Shown here piece by piece: positions 36,371-50,900 of a stretch of 64,000 nucleotides of DNA (positions are counted from its first letter, which is position 1; every line of letters starts with the position of its first letter). The DNA lies in NCBI RefSeq assembly GCF_003254395.2, contig NC_037642.1, positions 342,501-406,500 on the forward strand. Direction: 5' to 3'. The notes beneath the pieces are model-generated. The model saw only the letters and a program-made list of their open reading frames with translations, did no database searches and was not told the DNA's origin. The position numbers and the translations under genes are program-made. Origin of the DNA: Apis mellifera. Its lineage: Eukaryota > Arthropoda > Insecta > Hymenoptera > Apidae.

Positions 36371-38895
36371 ATGGCAGAATTTGCAAAAAACTTAATAACT
36401 AGTAAAGATGTACAAAAACAGTGTAATGATTGGGTAGAATCACAAAAAAATTTTACATATACTGATGAAATACAATTTAAAAGGAAACAGATAGATGACA
36501 ATGATAGTTATAATACTGATTCTGAATTTGATTCCGTATCAGAAAATGGTGCAAAAAGAAGAAGAGTTGGTTTACCAGTAAAACGTGAAGTTTATCATCT
36601 CTCTTGTGAATGGATTAATTGCAAATATGAAGCCAATCATGTTGAGAAATTTATAAATCACGTGGCCACGCACGTGTCAGATTTAAATACGCGAATTAAT
36701 GAAAAAGACATTAATGTTTATGTATGTCAATGGAGTGGTTGTTTATATGAAAGTAATGATCCTGATGAGATTTCTAGACATGTTAATTATCATGCTTATC
36801 ATACTAAATTAAAATGCATTGGATCAAATATTCGTACTAGAATTAAATTACCTGTAAGTAATTATTTCTACTATATTTTTTTAATATATGTTATAAATAA
36901 TTTTATTTTATAAAATAAAATTATATAATATATATAATAATATAATATTTTATTTTTATTTGAAATAAAAAACGATATTATTTAAATATAAATATTTTAT
37001 TTATAAATATAAATATAAATATAAATAATATTATAAATATAAATAAATATAAATATAAATTTTAATTAAATTAAATTTAATTAAATTTTAATAAAATTTA
37101 AAAATTTACTTTTATATTATTTTCAATTTATTTGATTTAAAAATCAATTAGGATTAATATGATTGGGATGATATGAGTATATAAATATTTATAAAAATAT
37201 ATATATAATTATATAATTATATAATTATATATATATTATATATAATTATATATGTAAGTATTTATAAGAAAAAAGTAGCTATATATATAATAACATATAA
37301 ATTATAGATTATATATTTCAGAAATGTTGTAGAGATTCTGAATGGAAAAATGTTGTAGATCTTCCAGCACCACTTCTTTGTCGCTGGGAAGAATGTTTAA
37401 AATATTTTAGAAATTATCAATTATATTTATATCATGTAGCTGCTCATATTCAGGAAGGTCCAAGAGGTAACAAAGTTGAAGGAGGTTTAGAATGCAAATG
37501 GACAGGTTGTAGTAATTTATATCCTAATTTATACAAATTGAGAGATCATATACGACATCATACAAAGGAAAAAATTGTTGCTTGTCCTGATTGTGGTGCT
37601 ACTTTTGCTTCTAATACAAAATTTCATGTACATTGCAAACGACAAATTCCAATTGATGGTAAAATTTTAAAAAATTTTTATTCACTTATACATTACAATT
37701 TAAATATTATGAGTAATTTTTTTAATTACTAAAATGTTTAGAATAAATATTAAGATTTGATAAGTAAATTATTTTTAATATTTATAATAATTTATATTAA
37801 AAAATTAAGTTTATATAAAAATAATTTTTATTAGTTCAAGGATTCCAGTGTTCTCATTGTAATAAGTTTTACCCAACTGAAGGAATTTTGAGAGATCACA
37901 TGCAAATGCATGTTTTTAATTATAAATGTAGTCTTTGTGATATGAGTTGTGAATCACCAGCAAGTTTAGCTAAACATGTTAGATATCGACATGTTTCCAC
38001 CAGAAGTTTTCCTTGTCAACTTTGCAATCATGCTGCTAAATCTCAGCAAGATTTAGATTCACACATGACAGTTCATACAAATGGACCTAATTTTTCATGT
38101 CATTTTGAAGGATGTCTATATAAATGCAAGGGTGCATATACTCTTGATAGGTATTTAAATGAAATTTTTATTTAATGAAAATTTAAATAAAAAAGATCAA
38201 AAAAAAATTCTATCTTTTTATTATTTATAAAAAAAATTTGCATTATTTTTTAATAATGAAGGAAACTACATTTTAAGGCATGTTGAACGAGTTCATAGTA
38301 TGCAAGTGCGATGGTATTGTTGTCATGAATGTCCAATAAAATATAGAAAAAGTTATAGATTAACAAAACATTTAATTGAAACACATCAATTGCAATTACC
38401 TAGTGGTCATACAAGATTTCAATATACTCATGATAAAGATGGATGTTACAGATTACAAATGGTTAGATATGAAGCTGTCGAAGAAGAATTAAATCCTTCT
38501 ATCAATCAATTAAAAATACAAAATAAAAAATTTAAAATTAAATTAAATAAAGATTCTAATGTACCACAAATTGAGGTAATCTTTTTCTTTAAACTTGATA
38601 TAATATTTTGATATTTATAAAAGATAAATAATTATATATATATATAACTTCATTCATTATTTATTAGATTTTTGAAGATTTAAATGAAACTGAGTCAAAA
38701 GATGAAGACAATGAAACAGAAAAAAAATCAAAGGAAGAAAATAATGAAGGAAAATCTATGCCTGTCATTTCAAATATTTTGATAACGATTGATGAAACTG
38801 ATGCAGAAGGAAATATAATTAGAAGTCGAGTTGTTGAAGCGCAAGAAACTATGGAATTACCACCTTCAGATGGACCACCATTAATTCTAACATAA
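36371..38895 (+). CDS. HINFP: Histone H4 transcription factor HINFP (C2H2 zinc-finger protein)
   Basis: DNA-binding activator of histone H4 genes at the G1/S transition. Exons 36371-36853, 37322-37658, 37835-38150, 38278-38575 and 38668-38895 join in frame to give 553 residues (human 517). After an acidic N-terminal region and a basic KRRRVGLPVKRE stretch come about nine C2H2 fingers. They begin with the wide C-x4-C forms typical of HINFP (CEWINC, CQWSGC, CRWEEC, CKWTGC) and continue with tighter ones (CPDC, CSHC, CSLC, CQLC, then CHFEGC and CHEC). The segment after the last finger, SGHTRFQY...DKDGCYRLQMVRYE, matches the family-specific region that follows the HINFP fingers. The tail is acidic and ends LPPSDGPPLILT. 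The start is the first in-frame ATG after stops. Convergent with the NFATC2IP-like gene (256 bp between stop codons). Confidence 0.94.
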
Positions 38896-39151
38896 AATTT
38901 TTTAATAAAATTTAGGATATCATACATTTTTTTATTATAATTTTAATTTCATGGTCAATATTTATATATTTTACAAAAAATTGTAAATTAATCAATTTGA
39001 AATCAAGTAATTCATTTTTTTCAATATTTTCTTTTAAAATAAATAATTTATTAAAGTAATGTAATTAATTATATGTTATTTATATATGTAAATAAGTTCA
39101 TCAAATACATTTTTTTTAAATAAATGTAACATTAATTATATAATATGTTAA

Positions 39152-40753
39152 TTAGGAAGAAAATTGAAGGTCAAAACATGCTTCATCTTCTATTTCTAAA
39201 GAATCAGGTGTATCCATTATGGCAATTAATTCTCCATCAAAATACAATTTAATTTTTGATTTTTCAATATTGAACTCTTGAGCACATTTCTCTAATAAAG
39301 TTTTGAAATTTTCATTTCGTTTAACAAAAATGGTTAAACTTTTCTTGTTTGTTGTTTGTATCTTTATCATACAGATATTATCATTTTTTTCCATCACATT
39401 GTTTGAAATCATACTATTGTCTTTTTTAATAATACCTCCTTCTATAAAAATATTTTATTTTATTCTTATTGAAAAAAATATTAAAATAAACTATAATTTT
39501 ATATTAAAAAATAATTAACTTACCAAGTATGTCTATTACAGATAAATTTATAGAAACTGGAGTATCATTTCTTTTAATAATTTTATCTTTTTTCGTTATT
39601 AAAATTTCATCAATTGATACTTGCTCTAAATTAGCAAAATATTTAAAAATTTGTCCAAAATTTTCATTCTGAAATAATGCATCTAATTTTATTTTTAAGA
39701 TAAATGCATTAAACAATAAAAATTAAGATATAAAATAATTTTTATATAAAATAAATCATTAATATAAAAATATAAAAATTTCATGATTATAAAAATCATG
39801 ATTATAAAAATTTATATATAATTATGAAATATATTGTATATACTTGACAAATATTCAAACGATATATATTTTTTGATCGCCAAAGGATTTTAATATTTAT
39901 TTCATAATTCTCATTTTCATTTGGATTTGGATATTCAGTTATATTATCTTCAACTATATATAAATCATTTTCTGATAAATTTTTCTCTTCTATAGAAACA
40001 ATTTCTAAATCTGAATCTATTTCAGATATATTTTTTTTCTAAAAATATGAAATAAAAAAATATTAATATAGAATATATTTTAATTGAACAAATTAATAAA
40101 AAAATTATATTTTAGTTAAAAAATTATTGGTCATTATTTAAAACAATAAACTTTCTTTTTAGATATATAATATAGATATAATTTATATATATATATATAA
40201 TATAGATATTAATGACATAACTTACTTGTTTTTGTTTTGCTGATCGATGCTTAGAACTATACTTTTTATTTTTTATCTTTCGATTTGTTCCTTGTTTTAA
40301 AACAGTATCATTAAAAATTTTAGATCTGTAAATTAATAATTTATATAAAATATGTATCAAAAATGTTATATTTATTATAACAATGAAAAAAAAAATTAAT
40401 GAAATATAATACATGAAATAGAAAATTATAAAATTTTATAAAAACTAATTTTTTATGAACTTTATTCTATATGTATTAGACGTGCTTCAACTCTTCATTA
40501 TTTGCTTGTTTTTCCTCCTCCTTTTCTTGATCCTTACATTGTGGTAATGTCTGCTTTTTCTTCAAGGCTATAGAATTAAATTTTAATATAATATAATTTA
40601 ATTTCCTTGTTTAAATTAACAATATTTAAGAATTAAGAATTAAGAAGAAATAAAAATAAAAAGAAAATTTATATATTTACCTTTCAATTTTGCAACAGAA
40701 TTTAAATATATATCATCATCATCTTCAGATGAACTTAATTGCACTGTTTCCAT
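39152..40753 (-). CDS. NFATC2IP: NFATC2IP / Rad60-Esc2 type protein with two SUMO-like domains
   Basis: A family linked to SUMO-dependent genome stability and, in mammals, to NFAT signalling. Exons on the minus strand 40681-40753, 40492-40567 (donor uncertain), 40226-40325, 39844-40038, 39524-39668 and 39152-39441 give about 292 residues (human 419; insect forms are shorter). The N-terminus is acidic (SSSEDDDD), followed by a Lys/Gln-rich basic region and a second acidic patch. SUMO-like domain 1 (about residues 128-197) runs from EINIKILWRSKNIYRLNI to KRNDTPVSINLSVIDILG. Domain 2 (about 215-290) ends in KLYFDGELI, DTPDSLEIEDEACFDL and a terminal QFSS, with no Gly-Gly for conjugation. The join from exon 2 to exon 3 needs a two-base remainder. 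The best-fitting donor is GA|GTTGAAG, which is weak; a donor at CAC|GTCTAA would run into a stop. Confidence 0.85.
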
Positions 40754-42483
40754 TATGTAATTTATATATACTTTATTATATCACTTATTATTAAAATGTT
40801 ACAAAGAAAAGATTAAAATAAAATTAAATTTCTTTTATTTAGTAGAAAAAATAGGGTTAAATTTATTATCTCTTGAATAGTTCAAAATATAAATTTTTTA
40901 TATGTTACTTAAGAAAAAACAACTTCCTTTAAGAAAAAACAATATAAATGTAAATTACAATAATGATAATTAATATTATTATTTGAAAAAATAAAATGAA
41001 TAATATTTATTAAAGAAATGTAGAAAATGAAACACATTTAATTTTCACATCATAAATTTTTTCTACTCGACACTAGTTTAAATTGTGATTGTACTGCCAT
41101 CTCCAGAGAATAATTTTAATCGAATATTGTTTGATAAAAATAAATTTTTTCGTATAAAAAGAAATGTGAAAAATTAATTCAATAATTAATATGTAAATTA
41201 TTATTTGATTAAATCTTTCTATTATTAAATATCATTATTTAATATTTTAATACTATATACTTTCAATATGCTTTATAAGATTCAAATTTTAATAATTGAA
41301 AAATATATAGAAATATCATACAATTCTTTCTAAAAATGTAATTATAATAATAAAAAATTATGCTTCACATATATATATTTAATAATATTTTTTTTAAAAC
41401 AATATTAATATTTGACTTAATAATATAATTATTTTAAAATTAAATATAAATTATATTGATTTATATTTAGATTATATTCAAATTAAATGTATATTTTAAT
41501 TTTGACAAATATATTAACAATAATTAATTTATAAATTTTCAAAATTGTTAAGGAATTCTTTAAAAAAAAGTTTTTTTTTCTTTAAATAAATACGATTGGT
41601 GCATAACTTGGTGACGTAAGTTAACGATAGTTTTACCTGTGGACCATATTGAGTTCTCTTTTATCTCTTAAGATCTTCAGTGAAACGAAAATCTTCGAAA
41701 ATTCATGCTAGTTACACTGCCTATTTAAAATCAAGTTTATGCGTTATTTCTATTATCGTTTTCGATGATAAGAATTATTTTTTCCTAACGGAATATTATA
41801 AGCAACGATTTTCCATTTTCAATCGGTGAGTATGTCTTCTGCTAAATTTCCGGTTGACTGTCATTCCAAAATTTTATTAAACTTTATGAAAAATAACTTG
41901 TCAATAACAATTTGTCTATTTTCACTTATATTTTTTTATGTTTTTAAATTGTTTACTTAGACATGAACATTAATCAGATTGTCAATATATTCAATAATTT
42001 TTTAAGATTTGTGATTAAAAGTCTTTCTTTAATTGAAAATTTTATTTCTATAAAATGTGAATGATTGAAAAGAATATTAAATAAGACAAGAGATATTAGC
42101 AGAATATTTTGTAAATTAAAATTTAACCTTTTTATCATATAGTTTCAGGTGATGTGGTTGTTGTCTAACCTAAGTACATACTTTATTAGTTATTGAATGC
42201 TCTTTTATGTTATGTATGCTATGTATAGTTTATTATTATTATTTGAATTTATTTTTATTTTTTATTATTTTCTTATTTATTTATCTATATTTATGTACTT
42301 AAATGATAAATTATTGATTTTTGTATTTATATTTAAAGATTTTTCAAAATATATTTATTAATATTTAATTCTTAAATTAACCTAAATTCATGATACTATA
42401 TAATAGCATTAAATAATATTGTAATTTTCATTGAAATAAAATTATCCAAATCGATATCTACAAATTTTATCGTGAAATATTAT

Positions 42484-42537
<54 letters not shown>

Positions 42538-45400
42538 AATATATACAATATATGCATATATATTTATATAAGCATTTTTATTTATATTTTTCTAATTTAA
42601 AAAATTTTTTTTAAATTTTTAATAAGATATAATATTACAAAATTTTTGAACATTTGTGAATAAAATAAAATTATTCATATAAATCTGTTATATAATATTT
42701 TCACTATTTATATATTATATTATAATATATAATTAATATATATTATAAATATAGTTAAGTTAAAGATTTAAATTAATAATAATATAATGCAATAATAATG
42801 CACTTGACTTAAACAATTTATAATTTTTATATATTTTTACAATATTAAATTCTAAATTTTTGCGTAAATAAATAATAAAGATTCATATGAAAAATCCTTG
42901 CAGAGATATTAAATTTTTTAATTTAATATCGGAATTACAAGTGCACACAAGTTAAATATAATAAATAGAAATTATTAATAACATTAATAACAGGAAATTT
43001 ATGATATTTTTTTTATATTATAAGTGTTTTTTCTATATTAAAATTATTTTATTATTATTAATTGTTTATTGAAGAATAATAATAATGAAACTATCGCAGT
43101 TTTTGATAGAATTTAATAGGATAAAAGATTTTCTTAAAAAAAAATCGATCGATGCTTGTCTTAATTGCAATCTATTACAAATAGCTAAAGATATTAAAAA
43201 GAATAGTTAAGATTACTTTGTTTTTACAATCTGCTGATTGTTCATTGTAATTTAGAAAAAAGAATAAAAAAAGATCATATATAAATATTATTTACGTATT
43301 ATTTATTTTTAATTATTTATATAATTAAATTATTTTTTTTAATTATTTTATTTATTTTTATTTAAAAAATTGTAATTAATTTGTTTTATAATAAAAAATT
43401 AAATTTGATTTATTTTTTTTGAAATTTATTTGATTATTAAATTGGTGAAATAATTGTGAATTAATAACTTTATATAGATATAGTTGACAAATTTTTTTAA
43501 TGTATATAATAAATTAAATATTTCATATGTAATATTACAGTTGATATTTTTAACTAATCACAATAATATTTGAAATGTTAGTTGTTAATCAAATTACTAT
43601 ATTTGCTAGCTTTCATAGAAAATGAATGATGATATATAGATTTTGTTTTTCATCAAGAAAATAAATTCGAATTAATATTCGGACACTACAGTTTACAAGA
43701 AATTATATATTTTTATATATTTGTTTATTTATTTTTTATAATTTAAATTGATAAATTGATAAATATTATTTTTAATATATTGAAATATATTATATTATAT
43801 AATATATATTTATATATTATATTATATTATATTATATTAATATATTATATTATATAATATATATTATATAAATATATTATATTATATAATATATATTTGT
43901 AATTAGTAAAAATGCTTTTATTTTTTAATGGATAAGAAAAAAGATGAAAAATGAGTGAGGAATTCAAAATAGCGGCAAATCATGAAATCAATAAGTAACA
44001 ATATTTTAGAAAAGAATAAAATAATGATTTTAAATTTAAAGATTTATGATTTCTGACATTCAAGGACTTTGTTTTCAGATTTTTCATTTTGCGGGTAACT
44101 TGAAATAAGTAATGTAAAGATAATCACGATTTTATTTTGAAACAAAACAATAATTATATAACTAATTGAAACGAAACAATATTATTATGTTTGATATTTC
44201 CTTTTTTTTTTATAAAATATTTTAAACAATTTAATGTATTAAAAATTATTTTGTTGATAAATAATTTTATTCTTATTTCAGACAAATTTATCATTTTTTT
44301 TAAATATATATAATATTAATAATAATATTTTTTTCTTAATTTATATAAAAAAAATCATATGACTATAAAAAACAAATTATCTTAATTTATTTGCAATATA
44401 TTCGAACATTATAATAAATTAAAATTGCATTTTTCTAAAACTTATAAAAATTTTTTTTTTAATTTAAATTGTTTAAATGTCCAAATATTAAAATTTAATT
44501 TATTTAATTTATCGCTCATTGTGCAAGAAAACTATGTACATAAATAGCTAAGTACAATTTATATTTCTATAACTATAATAAATACATTAAAAAATAATCA
44601 CTAAAATTAAATTACAATAAACAATATAATTATATACAAATTATGTATAATAATAATTATAAAATTAAAAATACATAGAGAAATGATTTCTTAGTATCTT
44701 TCTGAATATTGATTTCAATTTTTTTTATAATTGAAAATGTTAATGCTTAAAATAAAAAAAAATTATTATATTTATTCTATTTATATTTAATACATATGAT
44801 TAAACATATATTATATGCATATAAATTACTTATTTTTTTATAATCTTTATCTATAAAAATCATAGATGTAAGTTTTTAAAATAAATTATTTTTTTTTAAT
44901 ATAAAAATTTAATATAATTTTTTTAATTTAATATTTAATATAAAAAATTATATATATATTACCAATAAATATTTTAAAAAATAATTTAAAGAATAAATAT
45001 TTTAAAAAATTTTAAAAATTATTTTTATATATATATATGTAAATTTATACTTATAAAAATAAAAATGAAATTAATAATTAAAAAATGGAAAAAATTAAAT
45101 AGAATGATAAAGTTATGTTTAAGATTTTTTAAACTTTGTATTAATTTTCTTATTTATTAAGCAATATTTACTCATATAATGCAGTAAAAAATATAATTCA
45201 TAAAATTGTGTTATTTAATTATATATAATATAATTATATATAAATATAATTATTATTATATATTATTATATTATTATATTATTTTTTATATGTATTATTA
45301 TTATTATGTATTATTTTTTATATGTATTATTAATATATATATTATTTATATAATAATTTATAATTTTCTAATAGGAAAGAAATTATAATTTATAGTTTCA
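40754..45400. other. Intergenic region and 5' UTR intron of the glutamate carrier gene
   Basis: A mixed-composition block at about 41590-41825 ends in the strong donor CG|GTGAGT (41826). It is the likely noncoding first exon of the downstream carrier, whose start-codon exon has acceptor TATAG ending at 45395. The intron would be about 3.57 kb. Inside it are an (AT)n tract at about 42485-42530, TATAT palindromes at about 43790-43890, and a small complex patch at about 44045-44110. No coding exon seen. Confidence 0.5.
42485..42530. repeat. (TA)n microsatellite
   Basis: About 20 TA units in the presumed 5' UTR intron of the glutamate carrier gene. Confidence 0.9.
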
Positions 45401-46030
45401 ATGGAAAAGGGCAGTGTGAAAAAAATTAAAAATGAGTTTAAGTAAGTAATTTGTTTGATATAAAAAATCATAATTACAAAATATATAATATTAAATTTTA
45501 TTATTATTATAATGCATAAATAAAATTTATATTTAATTTATATTTAATTAATAATTATTAATAATTAATTATTATTATTAGTATATAAATAAAGTTTGAA
45601 ATAGTTATATTATTTCTAATTAAATTTTAGACTTCTTCCAAAAATTATAAATGGCGGAATCGCAGGTATTATCGGTGTCTCTGTTGTATTTCCATTAGAT
45701 TTAGTTAAAACACGATTACAGAATCAAATTATCGCTCCTAATGGTGAAAGAATGTATAAATCTATGTAAGTCAATACAAGATTTAATAAATTTCTAACAA
45801 AACAAAATATGTACAATTATATAACTTTTTTTATTAAATGTAAAAATTATAAATTTCAGGTTTGATTGCTTTAACAAAACTTACAAGGCTGAAGGTTATT
45901 TTGGCATGTATAAAGGATCTGGTGTGAATATACTTTTAATTACACCAGAAAAAGCAATTAAACTCACTGCCAATGATACTTTTCGTCACTATTTATCTAT
46001 TGGATCTGGGTATTGTTTTTCCAATTTCAT

Positions 46031-46084
<54 letters not shown>

Positions 46085-47265
46085 ATATAATATATTATGG
46101 AAATGCAGCATATTTGAAATATTAAGATGAATAAAAAATTATTCAGAGAAATAAATAAGATTGAATATAAAATTATAGGGAAATTGATAAATTTTTATAT
46201 TTCAAATTCTAAATAATATTAAAAAAAACATAAAATGGTTAATATTTTGATTTAATTAAATGATATAAAAGAATTTTATTATTATACAGATAATCTGAAA
46301 TAGCAGTATTTTAAATTATTTTCTATATTTTATAAAATTAAACAAAAATAAATATTTATTAATCATTTTCTTTTGTAAAGAATCATATTCTAATTAAATA
46401 TAAAAACACAATATAGGTATTATTAGATATATTAATTTTTAATTTTTTAATCCATAAAATTTATTCTTTACTACAACATAATTAATTAGTTCAAAATTTT
46501 TGTTAAAGTCATTTTTAGTGATCATTTTTTATTTATAAGTTAATTAATCGATGCCTTCTTATTATTTATTAATCTGAATAACATAACTCTAGGAATATTC
46601 CATATTAAATTATTTTATCTTTAATATTTTGAATTAGCAACACAATATTAAAACCTAAAAATTCTATATTATATTTTATATTTTCAAAATATTTCAAAAA
46701 TCTTATAAAATCATAAAATTAAAATGCAAATAAAATGATTAAATGATTTAATTTAAATTTTTGATTATATTTTTAATATGATTTCAACAATTGAATATGT
46801 GTTGAAAAATTTTTGGAAATCTATTATCTATCTATCTATATTTTATTTTTCTGCAGATTAAATCAGAAATACTAAAATTATAATTTTTATTCAAATATTG
46901 GTTCATATATAATAAGTTCATTTGTTTCATTATTCATTTCATTATGATATTCTATATTAGTAGTTTTTTAGATATCACATTATTTTAAATATTACATTTG
47001 TTTTAGTATTAATAACAATAATGGATTAACAGTAATAATTCCATATTAATATAAATATCAATATTAATATTTATATTTTAATATGATATTTGCTTTAAAA
47101 TGCTTTGAAATGAACATATCGATATGATAGATTATTACACAAATATTATATGTTTACTTTTTATAAAATTTTTATATATATAATTTTTTTTTATATATTT
47201 GTCATGAATATAAATATATAAATAAAATAGTGCAATATTAAAAATTTAAAAAAAACATATTAGCG

Positions 47266-47307
<42 letters not shown>

Positions 47308-47887
47308 AAAAAATTGTTCAAAATATTAATCTTGATAATATATTTATTAATCGTTATTTAAAATTGATCTTGTAGATTGTAGATAACAATTAATATTTTT
47401 GTTTATCGTTTGTATATTATTTCTGAGTCAATTGTATTATTGAATCTTTGAAGCTATTTTCTCAAAGAAATTAAAAGTAAATATAATATTTATATAGTAA
47501 AAAAATATATATATATACATTTATATTTTGTATTTTATCCAGTCAAAAATTAAAATAATACTTTAAAAATAAAATGTCTGAATCACATCAATAAGATTTT
47601 ATATTTAGACAAAATAATAAACAAAAAAATAAATTTAAATTTAATTTAAAAGTTAATATCTAATTTTCTTAACACAGACAGAAACTGCCATTAGAACGTG
47701 AAATGTTAGCTGGTGGTTTAGCTGGAGCATGTCAAATTATTGTCACAACACCAATGGAATTACTCAAAATTCAAATGCAAGATGCTGGACGAATAGCAAT
47801 AGCAGCAAAAGAAGGTAAATATAAATTTATTATTATTTTAAAAAACAAATTGATTTTTAGGAAACAATTAAGCTAAGATTATTGTTA

Positions 47888-47918
<31 letters not shown>

Positions 47919-50900
47919 GGAAGGAAAAAGCAATTATTGATATTAAAAAGAAATTGTTTTTAAGAAATTTATAATTGTAAATGATTTAAAAATGATTCTT
48001 CCATCAATATATTTTATATTTAAAATTATTTAATTTATTTTAATATATGAGAATAATTTTTAAAGTACAGCCAATAAAATTTGTAATAAATTATAATAAA
48101 AATTTGAATCGAAAAATTTCATATATCATATTCGTTCGATTGATATTATTTACAGCCAGTGACATCTGCGATAACCAATAAAAATTAGAGACAGGAAGAT
48201 TTAGTTGCAGATAGATGACAGCATTGTCAAATATAAATTGGTAAACAGTTTGAAAGAATTGCGTTTGCTTCCAAATTAGAATACTTAGATTTTGTTAATG
48301 AATTTTCCAATATTAAATTATGATCTTTGAAATTTTGACTTATTTATAAAGAATTATTTTAAAAAAAAATTTAATAATTTTTATTCTTTTATAAAAAAAA
48401 TGTTTTTATTTTTTTTCTTATAATATAAATAATTTTTTACGAATAATATTGTTTAAAAAAAATGGAAAAAAAATTAATTCATTTTTAATTTTATTTATAT
48501 AATTTAACATTATAATTTTATTAACATTTATTTGTAAATATAAATATAAATTAATTCACAAGTTTTTAAATTTTTAAATATAAATAAATTTATTTATAAA
48601 TTTCTATAATTGAGTTTCTCTTAATTGAAGTTTCTAATAAAATTTTTACGATTCAATTTTTTTTTATGCTTGATTTGTTATAAAGTATTTTTTTTTTTTT
48701 TATATAAAATGTTTTCCTTGTGTGTTATAAATAATCATTTTTTTTTTTTTCAGTATAAAATAACTAACCATGGATTACAATATATTAACACATTCGTTGC
48801 AATTGATATATGTCCATTCTTATGTCCATTCAATTATTTAAATCAGGGCTGTCAAATTTTTCCTCTGGCATGACTTGTAAGTCATTGAATCATACAATAT
48901 CAATCATTCCATGTATCTTGTAATGGTGTGGTATACTAGGACAAGAATAAAGATGTAATGAATAAGCTACAGTTGCAATGTAGGTGTTAGTTATCATTTT
49001 ATTTGTTGCGCATTTGTTTTAATTGTTTTAATTTTTTTCCCAATCAGCAAGTATCAGCAATATCATTATATATATCACTATATATATATCACTATATTCT
49101 TATTCTAAAATATAGCTATCTTAATAAAATAGGTAGGAAAAAGAGTCAAATGTCTTTTATGAATATCAGTTTTCTTGATCTAAATGATATTTAATATTTA
49201 TAATAGATAATATATAATAAATAAATTTATTTTTTAAATAAAACGATTTTTGAACAATGTAAAATAATCATTATTTATTTATTATATTTATAATATTAAT
49301 AAAAATATTTTTGGTAACAAAAAATATAATATAATAAATATATAAAAATATATTTTTTTAGTAAACAAATAATAGTATTTAATGAAATTGAATTTAATAG
49401 TAGCAAATGTGTTATGATTTTCATAATATTACTTATTTTTAGAAATGTCAATTTTTAATTCAATATAAATTTATTAAAAAAAATTTTTTAAAATTGTAAA
49501 AATTTAAATTATATGTGAAATAAGTATAATATAATTTCAATTAAAAAATATATAATAATTTATATATTGATAATTAATATATGTATATAATTTATATATT
49601 TTTTACATTTTTCAAATTTCTAATAAAAATTTATTTATTTTCCAAATATAAAATTTTTATATTTTTCCATATATTGATAGAATTTGATAAATAGATTCTA
49701 AAAATTTCAGTTTTAATTTTAAGAAATATATTTTTACTATAGAAATACATTTTTACTATATACATAGTAAAAATCTGAATGTCTAAACATAAAAAATGAA
49801 TGTGTAACATAATCCAATGTTGGTTTAAATTGTCCATAATATACAAAATATTCAAGAGGTAAAATTAATAAAATAATCTTTAATTTTTTCATATTATAAG
49901 TCGAATAATAAATCAAACTTGATTTCAATAAATAAAAATTTAATTAATAATTAATAAAATGAATATTTCATTTATGATTTCACCAATGATTTGACATCTG
50001 TTTCTTATCATCATTGGAGATGATATACTTTATCTATGTAATAATTAGTCTCATGAGACATGAGAGCATTAAAAATATGTATTTTAAATAAGCATAAGTT
50101 TGGATCTTAATATTTTTAAGATTAAAATTTTATTTTTAGAAAAATAAAAAATTAAATTTAATATATTATGTAAAAATATTTCATTATATTTTATTACATT
50201 AATATTTTCTTACTCAGAGTATTAAAGTTTTTTTTTTTTTCATATTTATTCAATTTATATAGATATAATATGCGCGCATGCGTCCAATTTAAAATAAATA
50301 CAAATAACCAGTTAATAAAATATTGAAATCTATTGTCACTAATAAATGATAATATATAATAATAAAAATAAATTATTTCATTACAGCAGGTAAAACTATA
50401 TCAAAAATATCAGCTTTATCATTAACGAAAGATTTATTACGAAAAAGAGGTATTCTGGGACTTTATCAAGGTACTGGTGCAACAGCACTTAGAGATGTCA
50501 CATTTTCTATTCTTTATTTCCCATTATTTGCTAGACTGAATAATATTGGGCCAAAAAGAGATGATGGCTCCTGTAAGTATCTAATATATTCCATGTTAAA
50601 AATTTATTAATAATTTAAAACTTTGAGTATTTTTCTATTTTTTTGTTTAGCTGTATTTTGGTGTTCATTTTTGGCTGGTTGTACTGCTGGTTCTATAGCT
50701 GCATTATCAGTGAATCCATTTGATGTAATTAAAACTAGATTACAAGTAATCAAAAAGGCTCCTGGTGAACCAACATATAATGGTGTATTAGATTGTATAA
50801 CGTAAGTATAAATTTTCATCATATTTTTTTTTCTGAACAATAATTAAAAATATTAAAATAACATGATTAGAAAATTATATAAAAATAATAAATAAAAGAA

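Noticed and set aside
39303..39518. 71-codon hydrophobic plus-strand frame
   Set aside because: Antisense of the last NFATC2IP-like exon; hydrophobicity follows from the A-rich complement.
45206..45388. Tyr/Ile-rich frame before the glutamate carrier
   Set aside because: TAT/ATA simple sequence; no conserved features, and it lies in the presumed 5' UTR intron.
42485..47305. Long TA tracts as possible origins or CRISPR-like arrays
   Set aside because: Ordinary insect microsatellites; no spacer structure and a eukaryotic context.
48844..48863. hAT-like terminal sequence CAGGGCTGTCAAA
   Set aside because: As a transposon call: no opposite inverted end, no target duplication and no transposase in the intron. 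Kept only as a weak finding.
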